Positions 8,369 to 15,865 of a DNA stretch of 64,000 nucleotides are shown here, in pieces. Source of the DNA: Bacillota bacterium (GTDB lineage Bacteria > Bacillota > Clostridia > Christensenellales > Aristaeellaceae); the NCBI GenBank assembly GCA_023398575.1, contig JAEWSC010000058.1, positions 44,635-108,634 on the forward strand, written 5' to 3'. The position numbers were made by a program, and so were the translations under genes. The notes beneath the pieces are model-generated. The model had not been told where the DNA came from, searched no databases, and saw only the letters and a program-made list of their open reading frames with translations. Each line of letters begins with the position of its first letter. Position 1 is the stretch's first letter.

Positions 8369-9610
8369 GTGTACGAGCGGATGATCTTGCATAGCGATGC
8401 AAACGCATTTTATGCGTCTGTGGAGATGATGCTCAACACATCCTTGCGTGGAAAAGCCGTGGCCGTATGCGGCAGCACGGAAAACAGGCATGGTATTGTG
8501 TTGGCAAAAAGCGAGAAGGCGAAAAAGGCAGGTGTGAAAACCGGCCAGGCCAATTGGGAAGCGAGGCAAGTGTGCCCCGGCCTGATCGTCGTCCCACCAC
8601 AGTATGAACAGTATGTCAAATACTCCAAACTGCTTCGTGCAATCTACCTCCGATATACCGATCTCGTCGAGCCTTACGGCATGGACGAATGCTGGTTGGA
8701 TGTCACCTCCTGTCGTCTGCTTTATGGTTCAGGTGAAAAAATTGCTAATGAGATCAGGCAGACGGTGAAAGATGAGCTTGGACTGACGGTATCCATCGGT
8801 GTTTCCTTTAACAAGATTTTCGCTAAACTTGGCTCAGACATGAAAAAGCCGGACGCCGTGACTGTTCTGGACGAAAACAATTGGAAAGAGCGTATTTGGC
8901 CGCTCCCGGTTTCAGAGCTTCTGTTCGTTGGCAGAGCGACGACAAAAAAGCTTATGGATAGGGCTGTTTTCACCATTGGAGACCTTGCCAAAACACCTCC
9001 AGAGTATCTGCTCAACTGGTTTGGCAAAAATGGCACGGGGCTCTGGACGTTTGCTAATGGATTGGACATGTCCCGCATCATGTACACCGAGTATGCCTCT
9101 CCGATCAAATCTGTTGGCCATGGCATCACCTGTACATGTGACCTACAGAGTAACGAGGATGTCTGGAAGGTCATGTTGGAGCTTTCACAGGATATTGGAC
9201 ACAGGCTGCGCATTCATGGACTGGCAGCACAGGGTGTACAGTTGTCGGTTCGAGGCAATGACCTGGCATCAGAACAATTTCAGATGCAGTTATCCTACCC
9301 CAGTCAGAGCCCTTTGGAAATTGCGCAGGCCGTCCGGATTCTATTTGAACGTCGTTATCGCTGGAACACCACGGTCAGATCTGTAACTGTCCGTGGTATC
9401 AATCTGATTCCTCGTGATCAGCCTGTGCAGTTGGATATGTTTGGAGACGAAACAACCCGCGCTCGCCGTCAGAAACTGGAGGATGCGATTGACGAAATAC
9501 GCGGTCGGTTCGGGAACCGCGCTATCTATGCTGCTTCCCTCATGGGTGACCTGCATATGCCAGGAGACGGTCGCCATGAGGTTACAATGCCCGGCATGAT
9601 GTACCAATAA
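8369..9610 (+). CDS. Y-family DNA polymerase (DinB/UmuC type)
   Basis: 414 aa from a GTG at 8369 that has GGGAGGTG six bases before it. Error-prone bypass polymerase. Catalytic motifs: MILHSDANAFYASVE, EPYGMDECWLDV (Asp-Glu pair) and SIGVSFNKIFAKLGSDMKKP. Next come the thumb HhH region (FVGRATTKKLMDRAV) and the little-finger domain. A C-terminal clamp-binding motif, QLDMF, follows near residue 395. It is the first rightward prophage gene and faces the repressor across the operator, so it is probably induced by DNA damage. The longer ATG at 8264 has no ribosome site. Confidence 0.93.
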   Translation: MYERMILHSDANAFYASVEMMLNTSLRGKAVAVCGSTENRHGIVLAKSEKAKKAGVKTGQANWEARQVCPGLIVVPPQYEQYVKYSKLLRAIYLRYTDLVEPYGMDECWLDVTSCRLLYGSGEKIANEIRQTVKDELGLTVSIGVSFNKIFAKLGSDMKKPDAVTVLDENNWKERIWPLPVSELLFVGRATTKKLMDRAVFTIGDLAKTPPEYLLNWFGKNGTGLWTFANGLDMSRIMYTEYASPIKSVGHGITCTCDLQSNEDVWKVMLELSQDIGHRLRIHGLAAQGVQLSVRGNDLASEQFQMQLSYPSQSPLEIAQAVRILFERRYRWNTTVRSVTVRGINLIPRDQPVQLDMFGDETTRARRQKLEDAIDEIRGRFGNRAIYAASLMGDLHMPGDGRHEVTMPGMMYQ

Positions 9611-9662
9611 AGGAAAAGGAGTTAGGTGCTAATCTGGTTGTTACGGAGGAAAAAGAGAAACG

Positions 9663-9890
9663 ATGAGTACCAAGCATCTTCCATGTCCATGGTGCCAAAA
9701 GGGAACTGTTGTTGTTGATGTGCGCGGAAAAGTACATTTCTCCTGTCGCTGTCATGAATGCGGTCATTTTATCAAGGTAGACGCACAAGCAATGACAGTC
9801 ACCCGAGGTACAGCACTAAAGAAATCATCCAGCCGAGAGCCGCGCGATTTGTGCGACTGTCCAGGCAAACCGGAATCGCCGAAAAACTAA
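9663..9890 (+). CDS. Small zinc-ribbon protein
   Basis: 75 aa with CPWC and CRCHECG, a likely zinc site. GGAGG lies upstream. Phage early regions often carry such small ribbons; the role is unknown. It follows the Y-family polymerase by about 50 bases. Confidence 0.6.
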   Translation: MSTKHLPCPWCQKGTVVVDVRGKVHFSCRCHECGHFIKVDAQAMTVTRGTALKKSSSREPRDLCDCPGKPESPKN

Positions 9891-10012
9891 ATACCAAAGA
9901 CCTTATCCGCACACGCGATATTACCCTTTATGGATGCGTGGCCGGGAAGGCGATCGTTTTGCTGACTGAGTCACTTTGGGCCATGAACCGGGGGTTCATG
10001 TAGCTACACCAG

Positions 10013-10050
10013 ACCGGAGTAAAGCCGTTATTGGCTTACTCCGGTTTTTT
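10013..10050 (+). terminator. Terminator of the polymerase/zinc-ribbon unit
   Basis: ACCGGAGTAA...GCC pairs with GGCTTACTCCGGT, followed by T6. It separates the SOS block from the replication block. A second hairpin, CATGAACC / GGGTTCATG, lies just upstream (9982-10000). Confidence 0.85.
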
Positions 10051-10095
10051 GTCAGCCTGACGGCTTTGCTCCACCCACGAGAGGAGCAGAGCCGG

Positions 10096-10506
10096 ATGAA
10101 GTACACGTACAGGTTTGCATCGGGAGAATCCGTTGGAATCGAGGTGTCGGCGGAATTAGAAGCACTACTGAAAAATGAGGATCGGCTGGAATACAACAAC
10201 GACCATGCCAACACAAGGAGGCATGTTCACCTGGATACCGGAATGGATGGAGGCGCGGATTGGCTGGCGGTGGAGGATGCAGAATTGCATGCCGTGTTTG
10301 AAGGTGAAGGGGATTCCGCCCGGCTGCACAAAGCGCTTGATAAAATTAGGCCCGAACAGCGCGCCTTGATACATGCGCTGTACTTGAGTGAAAAGCCAGT
10401 CTCCCAGGCTGAATATGCCGCCCGGCTAGGGATAACAGAAAAGAGCGTAAAGCAGAACGCTTGGCGGGCAAGAGAAAAAATAAAAGAAATTCTAAAAACG
10501 CTGTAG
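10096..10506 (+). CDS. Sigma-70 region 4-like phage regulator
   Basis: 136 aa from MKYTYRFASGE, preceded by GAGGAG. The C-terminal 55 residues are a sigma region 4-type helix-turn-helix (RPEQRALIHALYLSE, QAEYAARLGITEKSVKQ, ending WRAREKIKEIL). The N-terminal part is unlike any sigma domain. Such proteins are common in clostridial phages and mobile elements and probably control the following replication genes. Confidence 0.7.
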   Translation: MKYTYRFASGESVGIEVSAELEALLKNEDRLEYNNDHANTRRHVHLDTGMDGGADWLAVEDAELHAVFEGEGDSARLHKALDKIRPEQRALIHALYLSEKPVSQAEYAARLGITEKSVKQNAWRAREKIKEILKTL

Positions 10507-10577
10507 ACCTTCCCCCCTTCTCGTGGCCTATGGGTGGAGGGAGAAAAATCCGCCCTCCGGAAAGGACGGAATCCCAT

Positions 10578-10766
10578 ATGAGGCACAGCATACGAATCGA
10601 CCTGAAAGGCCGCGATCCCACCGGCCCGATCCTGGAGTGCCGCACACGCCCGCTGTCCACATGGCTGTGGAAGCTACTTTTCGGGAAGAGGCACAGCGTC
10701 GTGGTGCTCATGCCGGGCGGCTCGGTAGACTCGGTGAACATCGTCGAGCAGCTGGAGGTGTCATAG
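10578..10766 (+). CDS. Small phage protein upstream of helicase
   Basis: 62 aa from MRHSIRIDLKGRDPTG. GGAAAGGACGG lies upstream. A short beta-rich protein with a basic centre (WKLLFGKRHS). Similar small proteins sit beside SNF2-type helicases in related phages. No known function. Confidence 0.5.
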   Translation: MRHSIRIDLKGRDPTGPILECRTRPLSTWLWKLLFGKRHSVVVLMPGGSVDSVNIVEQLEVS

Positions 10767-10768
10767 CT

Positions 10769-10921
10769 ATGGGCATGAACGATAACCCAGCTCCACCGGT
10801 CCTGGCGAAACTCTACGAACACCAGATCATGGCATATCTCTTTGTCCTTGGACTTTTTGATGAACTGGATAAAGGTGCAGAAAGCCGGGGAGGTGATGCA
10901 GATGAACGTTTCCACGGGTAA
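10769..10921 (+). pseudogene. N-terminal fragment of the phage SNF2 helicase
   Basis: This frame starts at an ATG with GGAGG and reads APPVLAKLYEHQIMAYLF, then stops at 10921. A piece of the expected Walker A lead-in (GKGAALLMEMG) is in the next frame at about 10917-10950. An extra TTAAATGG at about 10949 then returns to the first frame, giving NGTGKTITSVAIVG. Two compensating indels therefore break the helicase start. A sequencing error is possible, but two would be needed. Confidence 0.6.
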
Positions 10922-11107
10922 GGGCGCAGCCCTCCTTATGGAGATGGGTTAAATGGCACTGGAAAAACGATCACCTCAGTTGCTATCGTCGGTACGCTCT
11001 GGCAACAAGGCCGCATCCAACGTCTACTGATTGTCGCACCGCTCTCTATCCTGGGCGTATGGGCAGACGAGTTCCAGAAATTCGCTGACTACAACTACAA
11101 CCTCGTC

Positions 11108-12253
11108 ATGCTGGAGGGCACTACCGCCCGAAAGGTCGATACCATCCGGCATATGAATGGCTCCGCTCTCCAGGTACTTGTAGTAAATTACGAAAGCGCG
11201 TGGAGGCTTGAAGCGGAGCTAGCAAAATGGAAGCCGGACATGATCGTATGCGACGAAGGGCACAAGATCAAGACGCATAATATCGCAGCCTCAAAGGCCC
11301 TCCACCGGCTGGGTGCAAAAGCGAAGTATCGCCTATTACTCACTGGCACCGTCATCACGAACAAGCCGGTGGACGTATTCAGCCAGTATAAATTTGCAGA
11401 CCCACGTGTTTACGGTCAGAGCTTCTACCTGTTCCGTAACCGGTTCTTCGACATGACAGGCTACGGCAACCACACGCCAATCATGAAGCGGACGATGGAA
11501 CAAGAGTTCACTGAACGGCTACACTCCATTGCATTTCGTGCAACTAAATCGGAATGCCTGGATCTTCCCGATACCACGGATATCGTACAGCGCGTGGAAT
11601 TGGAGCATGCCGCCATGAGAACCTACCGCCAGCTCGTCAAGGACAGCTACGCAGAGCTAACAGGCGATACGGTGACCGTTACGAATGTGTTGACCCGGCT
11701 ACTGCGGCTATCGCAGCTCACAGGCGGATTCCTCGGCGGCGATGAGTCCGCAGCCACCGAGCAGGTTTCCTCTGCAAAGCTGGATGCTCTCTCCGACATC
11801 ATCGAAAGTGCGGAGCAGGACGGCAAGAAGCTGGTGGTCATCGCCCGATTTATCCCCGAGATACGCGCTATCGGAAAACTACTCACGAAGAAGGACATCC
11901 AGTACGCTCAGATTTCCGGCGAAATCAAGGATCGGGACGCACAAGTAACAGCCTTCCAGAAAGATCCCGGCGTGGCTGTGTTCATCGGCCAGATAGCCAC
12001 GGCGGGCCTGGGCATTACACTGACCGCCGCCAGCACTATGGTTTTCTACTCCATGGACTACTCGATGAGCAACTATGAGCAGACCCGTGCCCGTATCCAT
12101 CGCGTCGGCCAACGGCAGCCCTGTACCTACATCCACCTTGTCGCAAAGGGTACGGTGGACGAAAAGGTGCTCCAGGCGCTTCGGGACAAAGCCAATCTCG
12201 CAAAGGCGCTGGTGGACGATTACCGGGCCGGGCGCAACCCCTTCACCATATGA
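11108..12253 (+). CDS. SNF2-family phage helicase, missing its intact N-terminus
   Basis: 381 aa from the first downstream ATG. The frame is open back to 10922 and includes GTGKT, but that part has no good start. DNA-dependent ATPase motifs: MIVCDEGHKIKT (motif II), LLLTGTVITNKP (III), VVIARFIPEIRAI (IV), TAGLGITLTAAS (V) and QTRARIHRVGQRQP (VI). Phage SNF2 proteins act in replication or recombination next to PolA and a primase, as here. If translation does begin at 11108 the protein lacks Walker A and cannot hydrolyse ATP. Confidence 0.75.
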   Translation: MLEGTTARKVDTIRHMNGSALQVLVVNYESAWRLEAELAKWKPDMIVCDEGHKIKTHNIAASKALHRLGAKAKYRLLLTGTVITNKPVDVFSQYKFADPRVYGQSFYLFRNRFFDMTGYGNHTPIMKRTMEQEFTERLHSIAFRATKSECLDLPDTTDIVQRVELEHAAMRTYRQLVKDSYAELTGDTVTVTNVLTRLLRLSQLTGGFLGGDESAATEQVSSAKLDALSDIIESAEQDGKKLVVIARFIPEIRAIGKLLTKKDIQYAQISGEIKDRDAQVTAFQKDPGVAVFIGQIATAGLGITLTAASTMVFYSMDYSMSNYEQTRARIHRVGQRQPCTYIHLVAKGTVDEKVLQALRDKANLAKALVDDYRAGRNPFTI

Positions 12254-12264
12254 CAGGAGGCAAG

Positions 12265-12681
12265 ATGGATAATAACCGACTCTTTGAATTAGCTGATGAA
12301 CTGAAATCCCTACGCGACCGCAAGGATGCGCTGGAGGCCGAGCTTAAGCAGGTGAACACTGACATTGACAACGTGGACTATCACCTGTCCACCTTGATGG
12401 CTGAAACCGAGACGCAGAATTTCACCCGTGCAGGCACTATGTTTTGTCTCACCAACAAGACCCGCGCTTCCGCCACGGAGGGTATGAGGGACGAGCTGTT
12501 CGCCGCACTCCGCGCCGAAGGCTTCGGTGACATGATCTATGAAACCGTAAACGCAAATTCTCTCTCTGCCTTCGTGAAGGAGCAAATGGCCGAGAGTGGT
12601 GACCAACTTCCCACATGGCTGGACGGCCTGGTGAACGTATTCGAGAAAACAACAGTGGGCGTGCGCAAAGCAGCCCGATAA
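12265..12681 (+). CDS. Conserved phage protein with N-terminal coiled coil
   Basis: 138 aa from MDNNRLFELADEL, with ACAGGAGG seven bases upstream. The first 55 residues form a strong heptad coiled coil; the rest is a compact domain (FTRAGTMFCLTNKTRA...). It lies between the helicase and the zinc protein, so it probably belongs to the replication or recombination set. No family name is claimed. Confidence 0.6.
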   Translation: MDNNRLFELADELKSLRDRKDALEAELKQVNTDIDNVDYHLSTLMAETETQNFTRAGTMFCLTNKTRASATEGMRDELFAALRAEGFGDMIYETVNANSLSAFVKEQMAESGDQLPTWLDGLVNVFEKTTVGVRKAAR

Positions 12682-12699
12682 AAAGCGGAGGATATGAAA

Positions 12700-13455
12700 A
12701 TGAGCAATAAAGAGATTTCCACCATCAATAGCTATACCGCTCTGGAAGGTTTCAATTTGGCCGATGCGCTGTCCGAGGAAATGGTCGGTATGAACATCAC
12801 TTTCGACCGGGTGATGATCCCAGCCGCTGGCGGCACCGTGTTTGAGGTGCCCGGTGAATTGCCCGGCGAGACAGATACTGTGAAGGAGTTCAGCGGCGTA
12901 ATCCTGTTTCACCATCCGCTGTTCTCTTACTACAGGGAGCGGTTCACTGGCGGCAATAATCCCCCAGATTGCGGTAGCTATGACGGTGTGACCGGCGTGG
13001 GTGATCCAGGTGGAGTCTGCGATCATTGCCCACTTAACCAGTTCGGGAGCGGTGATAACGGCGGTAAGGCCTGTAAGAACAAGCGCCGCATCTTCATATT
13101 GCGAGAGGGCGAAATGATCCCGCTGGTTCTGACGCTGCCCACCGGCTCCATGAAGGAGTTCGGCGTGTACATCAAAAGACTGCTGGGCAAGGGACGGAAA
13201 TCCTGCTCCGTGGTGACACGCTTCTCCCTCAAGAAAGCGACGAACGTAGGCGGTATCGCGTATTCGCAGGCTCAATTTGCGGTGGATCGAGTGCTGACCG
13301 ATGTAGAGCTTCCCCTGATCCTCTCAATGTCTGAGCAAGTGAAGCAGTTTGCCACTCGCATCGGGTACGAGGAAGAGTCTGCCTCTGCGGAGGTCATTGA
13401 CCCCGAGACTGGCGAGATCATGGGGAACGAGCCGGTTATCCAGCCTCTGAGCTAA
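12700..13455 (+). CDS. Phage zinc-binding replication-region protein
   Basis: 251 aa. A Cys cluster (PPDCGSYDG, GVCDHCPLNQFG, ACKNKRR; residues about 85-130) suggests a zinc site inside a beta-rich protein. Its position directly before a phage PolA suggests a single-strand-binding or accessory role, but this is inference. The ATG at 12700 has GGAGG eight bases upstream; the ATG at 12694 is too close to it. Confidence 0.6.
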   Translation: MSNKEISTINSYTALEGFNLADALSEEMVGMNITFDRVMIPAAGGTVFEVPGELPGETDTVKEFSGVILFHHPLFSYYRERFTGGNNPPDCGSYDGVTGVGDPGGVCDHCPLNQFGSGDNGGKACKNKRRIFILREGEMIPLVLTLPTGSMKEFGVYIKRLLGKGRKSCSVVTRFSLKKATNVGGIAYSQAQFAVDRVLTDVELPLILSMSEQVKQFATRIGYEEESASAEVIDPETGEIMGNEPVIQPLS

Positions 13456-13463
13456 AGCTGAGC

Positions 13464-13492
13464 GCCGGAGGGCGGCTTTTCTGCCCTCCGGC
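13464..13492 (+). other. Hairpin between zinc protein and polA
   Basis: GCCGGAGGGC / GCCCTCCGGC, 10 perfect base pairs without a T run. It may protect the upstream message or slow transcription. Confidence 0.5.
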
Positions 13493-13514
13493 CTTCCGAA
13501 AGGAGTGATGCCAA

Positions 13515-15437
13515 ATGAGTTACCGAATGGAAACCGACCTGCAGGCTATTGATGAATACATTCGAGGTGCGCCTGTTGTGGCTTTTGACTTTGAAACGGC
13601 TCCGCTACTTCAATATCGCAACGACCCCAAGGCCGCGCTGGACGCGCACCGTGCCTTTATTGTGGGCATTTCTCTCTCTGTTGCAGAGGGCAGCGCCATA
13701 TATGTGCCTCTCCGGCATCTTGGCGGCGGTAATGCCGACCCTGAGCAGGTGATCCCCTTTTTGCGGGATTCGCTCTGGCTGAACCCCACTATCACGAAGG
13801 TGGCGCACAACCTCACCTTCGAGAGCATGTTCCTGTACGCGCAGGATATCATCCTGCAGCCGCCGTGCTATGACACCATTGCCGCCGCGCAAATGACGCT
13901 CATGAGCACGTTTGAGTTTCGTGGTCTGTCCGACAGCGGTCTCAAGAAACTGGTGCCGGAATTGTTCGGCGACGAGTTGCCTACCTTCGAGGATGTGACG
14001 GAGGGCCGATTCTTCGATGAGTTGGATTCCCACAACCCGGAAACCATCCACTACGCCTGCGCTGATGCCGATTATGCACTCCGCTTATATCATCGGTTCA
14101 ATCTGTGGTTCGACGCTTTCCTCCCCAAACATCGCTTTATCGTAGAGCAGGTGGAATCCCCCACGGCGGTCTATTGCGGCCTGATGAAGTATAACGGACT
14201 GCTTATGGACGAGGAAGCCATGATCCGCAAGCAGGGCGAATGTGCGGCCCGGTTGATCGACCTACAAGGCAAAATCCGCAGCATGATAGGCGACGTGGAC
14301 ATCGGCGCGAACGCGGGGACGCAGGCATTCAAAGACTACCTTTTCAAAGCCCTTGGCCTGCCAGTTATGAAAACCACGGAGAAGAACGCCGAGGCCGCAG
14401 ACGATCAAACGATGGTGATGCTTGCGGAATGGAGTGCGGAGCACCGCCCGGAGTTGGTGCCGCTGTTCGAGTTGGTACAAACATACCGCAAATGGTCGAA
14501 GCTCAAAACGACGTATATCGACGGTTATTTGCGCTTCATGAACCCGGCGACCGGGCGCATTCATCCCGACCTGCTCCCGTTGGCAACGGAAACCGGGCGC
14601 TTCGCTGCGCGTAATCCCAACATGCAAAATTGCCCGCGCAAGACCAATGACCCGGTGGGCATCCGCTCCTTCATCGTCGCGCCAGAGGGTCATGTGCTGG
14701 TATCCTGCGACTTCTCGCAGATTGAGCTGCGCGTCGGTGCGTTCTACTGCCGGGATGAAAAAATGCTGGAAACCTACCGCACGGGAGGCGATATCCATGC
14801 GCAGACCACCGGCGTCATTTTCGGCATTCCCTATGCGCAGGCTGTGGACAAAGGTACACCCGACTACAAAGAGCGCCGCACGATTGCCAAGAACGTCAAC
14901 TTCGGCGTGTTCTATGGGTTGTTCGCGCGCGGCCTTCAACGCACCCTGAAATTCAAGGCGGGGCTTACATCGTCGCTTGAGGATTGTGATTGCATCATTC
15001 GTAATCTGAAATCCGGCTATACGAATCTGGCCCGCTGGCAAGAGCAGGCGAAAAAGGCGGCTACTTGCCGCCAATACACGCAGACCTTCCTTGGACGGCG
15101 GCGTTACCTGCCGGGCATTCGTTCGCAGGATTGGGGACGCCGGAGCTTTGCGGAACGCTGTGCCTTGAACACCCCGATACAGGGCACTGCCGCTGACATC
15201 CTCAAGCTGGCGCTGGGTCGCTTGGTGGAAAGGCTGCCAGAGCGCCCGTGGCTAAAACCGCTGCTGCAAATCCACGATGAGTTGGTGTTCGAGCTGCCTG
15301 CCGATCGGCTTCGTGATGCAGTGGCCTTTATAAGGGAGTGCATGGAAGCACAGCCCTTCTCGGAAATGGATGTGCCGATTGTGGCCGAGGCTGCCTATGG
15401 CACCGATTTTGGACACATGGAGGAAATAGAAACGTGA
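13515..15437 (+). CDS. polA: Phage family A DNA polymerase with 3'-5' exonuclease
   Basis: 640 aa. The exonuclease domain comes first (VAFDFETAPLL, then HNLTFESMF and YACADADYALRLYH). The polymerase domain has motif A (CDFSQIELRVGAFY), motif B (RRTIAKNVNFGVFYG) and motif C (QIHDELVFE). The length fits phage PolA proteins that lack the 5' nuclease domain of bacterial Pol I. It replicates the phage genome with the primase-helicase downstream. AAAGGAG precedes the ATG. Confidence 0.95.
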   Translation: MSYRMETDLQAIDEYIRGAPVVAFDFETAPLLQYRNDPKAALDAHRAFIVGISLSVAEGSAIYVPLRHLGGGNADPEQVIPFLRDSLWLNPTITKVAHNLTFESMFLYAQDIILQPPCYDTIAAAQMTLMSTFEFRGLSDSGLKKLVPELFGDELPTFEDVTEGRFFDELDSHNPETIHYACADADYALRLYHRFNLWFDAFLPKHRFIVEQVESPTAVYCGLMKYNGLLMDEEAMIRKQGECAARLIDLQGKIRSMIGDVDIGANAGTQAFKDYLFKALGLPVMKTTEKNAEAADDQTMVMLAEWSAEHRPELVPLFELVQTYRKWSKLKTTYIDGYLRFMNPATGRIHPDLLPLATETGRFAARNPNMQNCPRKTNDPVGIRSFIVAPEGHVLVSCDFSQIELRVGAFYCRDEKMLETYRTGGDIHAQTTGVIFGIPYAQAVDKGTPDYKERRTIAKNVNFGVFYGLFARGLQRTLKFKAGLTSSLEDCDCIIRNLKSGYTNLARWQEQAKKAATCRQYTQTFLGRRRYLPGIRSQDWGRRSFAERCALNTPIQGTAADILKLALGRLVERLPERPWLKPLLQIHDELVFELPADRLRDAVAFIRECMEAQPFSEMDVPIVAEAAYGTDFGHMEEIET

Positions 15438-15865
15438 ACGAACAGATGAAAAACGCTGAGGGCTATTACGATCCCACGGCCGCCACTGCTTTTCTGAATA
15501 TCGAGCGGGAGGAACGTGCCCAGCGCTTGGGTTACATGCCGCTGGTTTACATCTGCTCCCCATATCGTGGCGACGTTGATCAAAATCTTCAAAACGCCCG
15601 CCGATATTGTGCCTTCGCCTTGACGCAAAAGGCGCTACCTGTCGCTCCCCACCTGTTGTTCCCGCAATTCATGGGCAGCGAGGAAACCGATGAAACCCGC
15701 GAATTGGCACTGCATATGGGCCTGATCCTGATATCGAAATGCCGAGAGTTGTGGTTCTTCGGCGATACGATCAGCGACGGCATGAAGAACGAGATCAACA
15801 GAGCGCGATGGCGCGATATGACCGTACGACATTTCACAAATGATTGCCAGGAGGTTACCGTATGA
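15434..15865 (+). CDS. DUF4406 (nucleoside deoxyribosyltransferase-like) protein
   Basis: 143 aa from a GTG whose bases overlap the polA stop (GTGA). The motif VYICSPYRGDVDQNLQNAR and the later ELWFFGDTISDGMKNEI fit DUF4406, a fold related to nucleoside 2-deoxyribosyltransferases. It may act in nucleotide metabolism during phage replication. Its stop overlaps the next start, so the three genes are translationally coupled. Confidence 0.75.
   Translation: MNEQMKNAEGYYDPTAATAFLNIEREERAQRLGYMPLVYICSPYRGDVDQNLQNARRYCAFALTQKALPVAPHLLFPQFMGSEETDETRELALHMGLILISKCRELWFFGDTISDGMKNEINRARWRDMTVRHFTNDCQEVTV

Noticed and set aside
9982..10000. Hairpin CATGAACC/GGGTTCATG as a terminator or operator
   Set aside because: No T run and only 13 bases before a clear terminator; kept only as a note there.
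12310..13275. Leftward ORF of 321 aa across two phage genes
   Set aside because: Antisense to two genes with good ribosome sites; His/Gly-rich composition typical of a shadow frame.
14262..15074. Leftward ORF of 270 aa inside polA
   Set aside because: Antisense to motifs A and B of the polymerase; no start signal.
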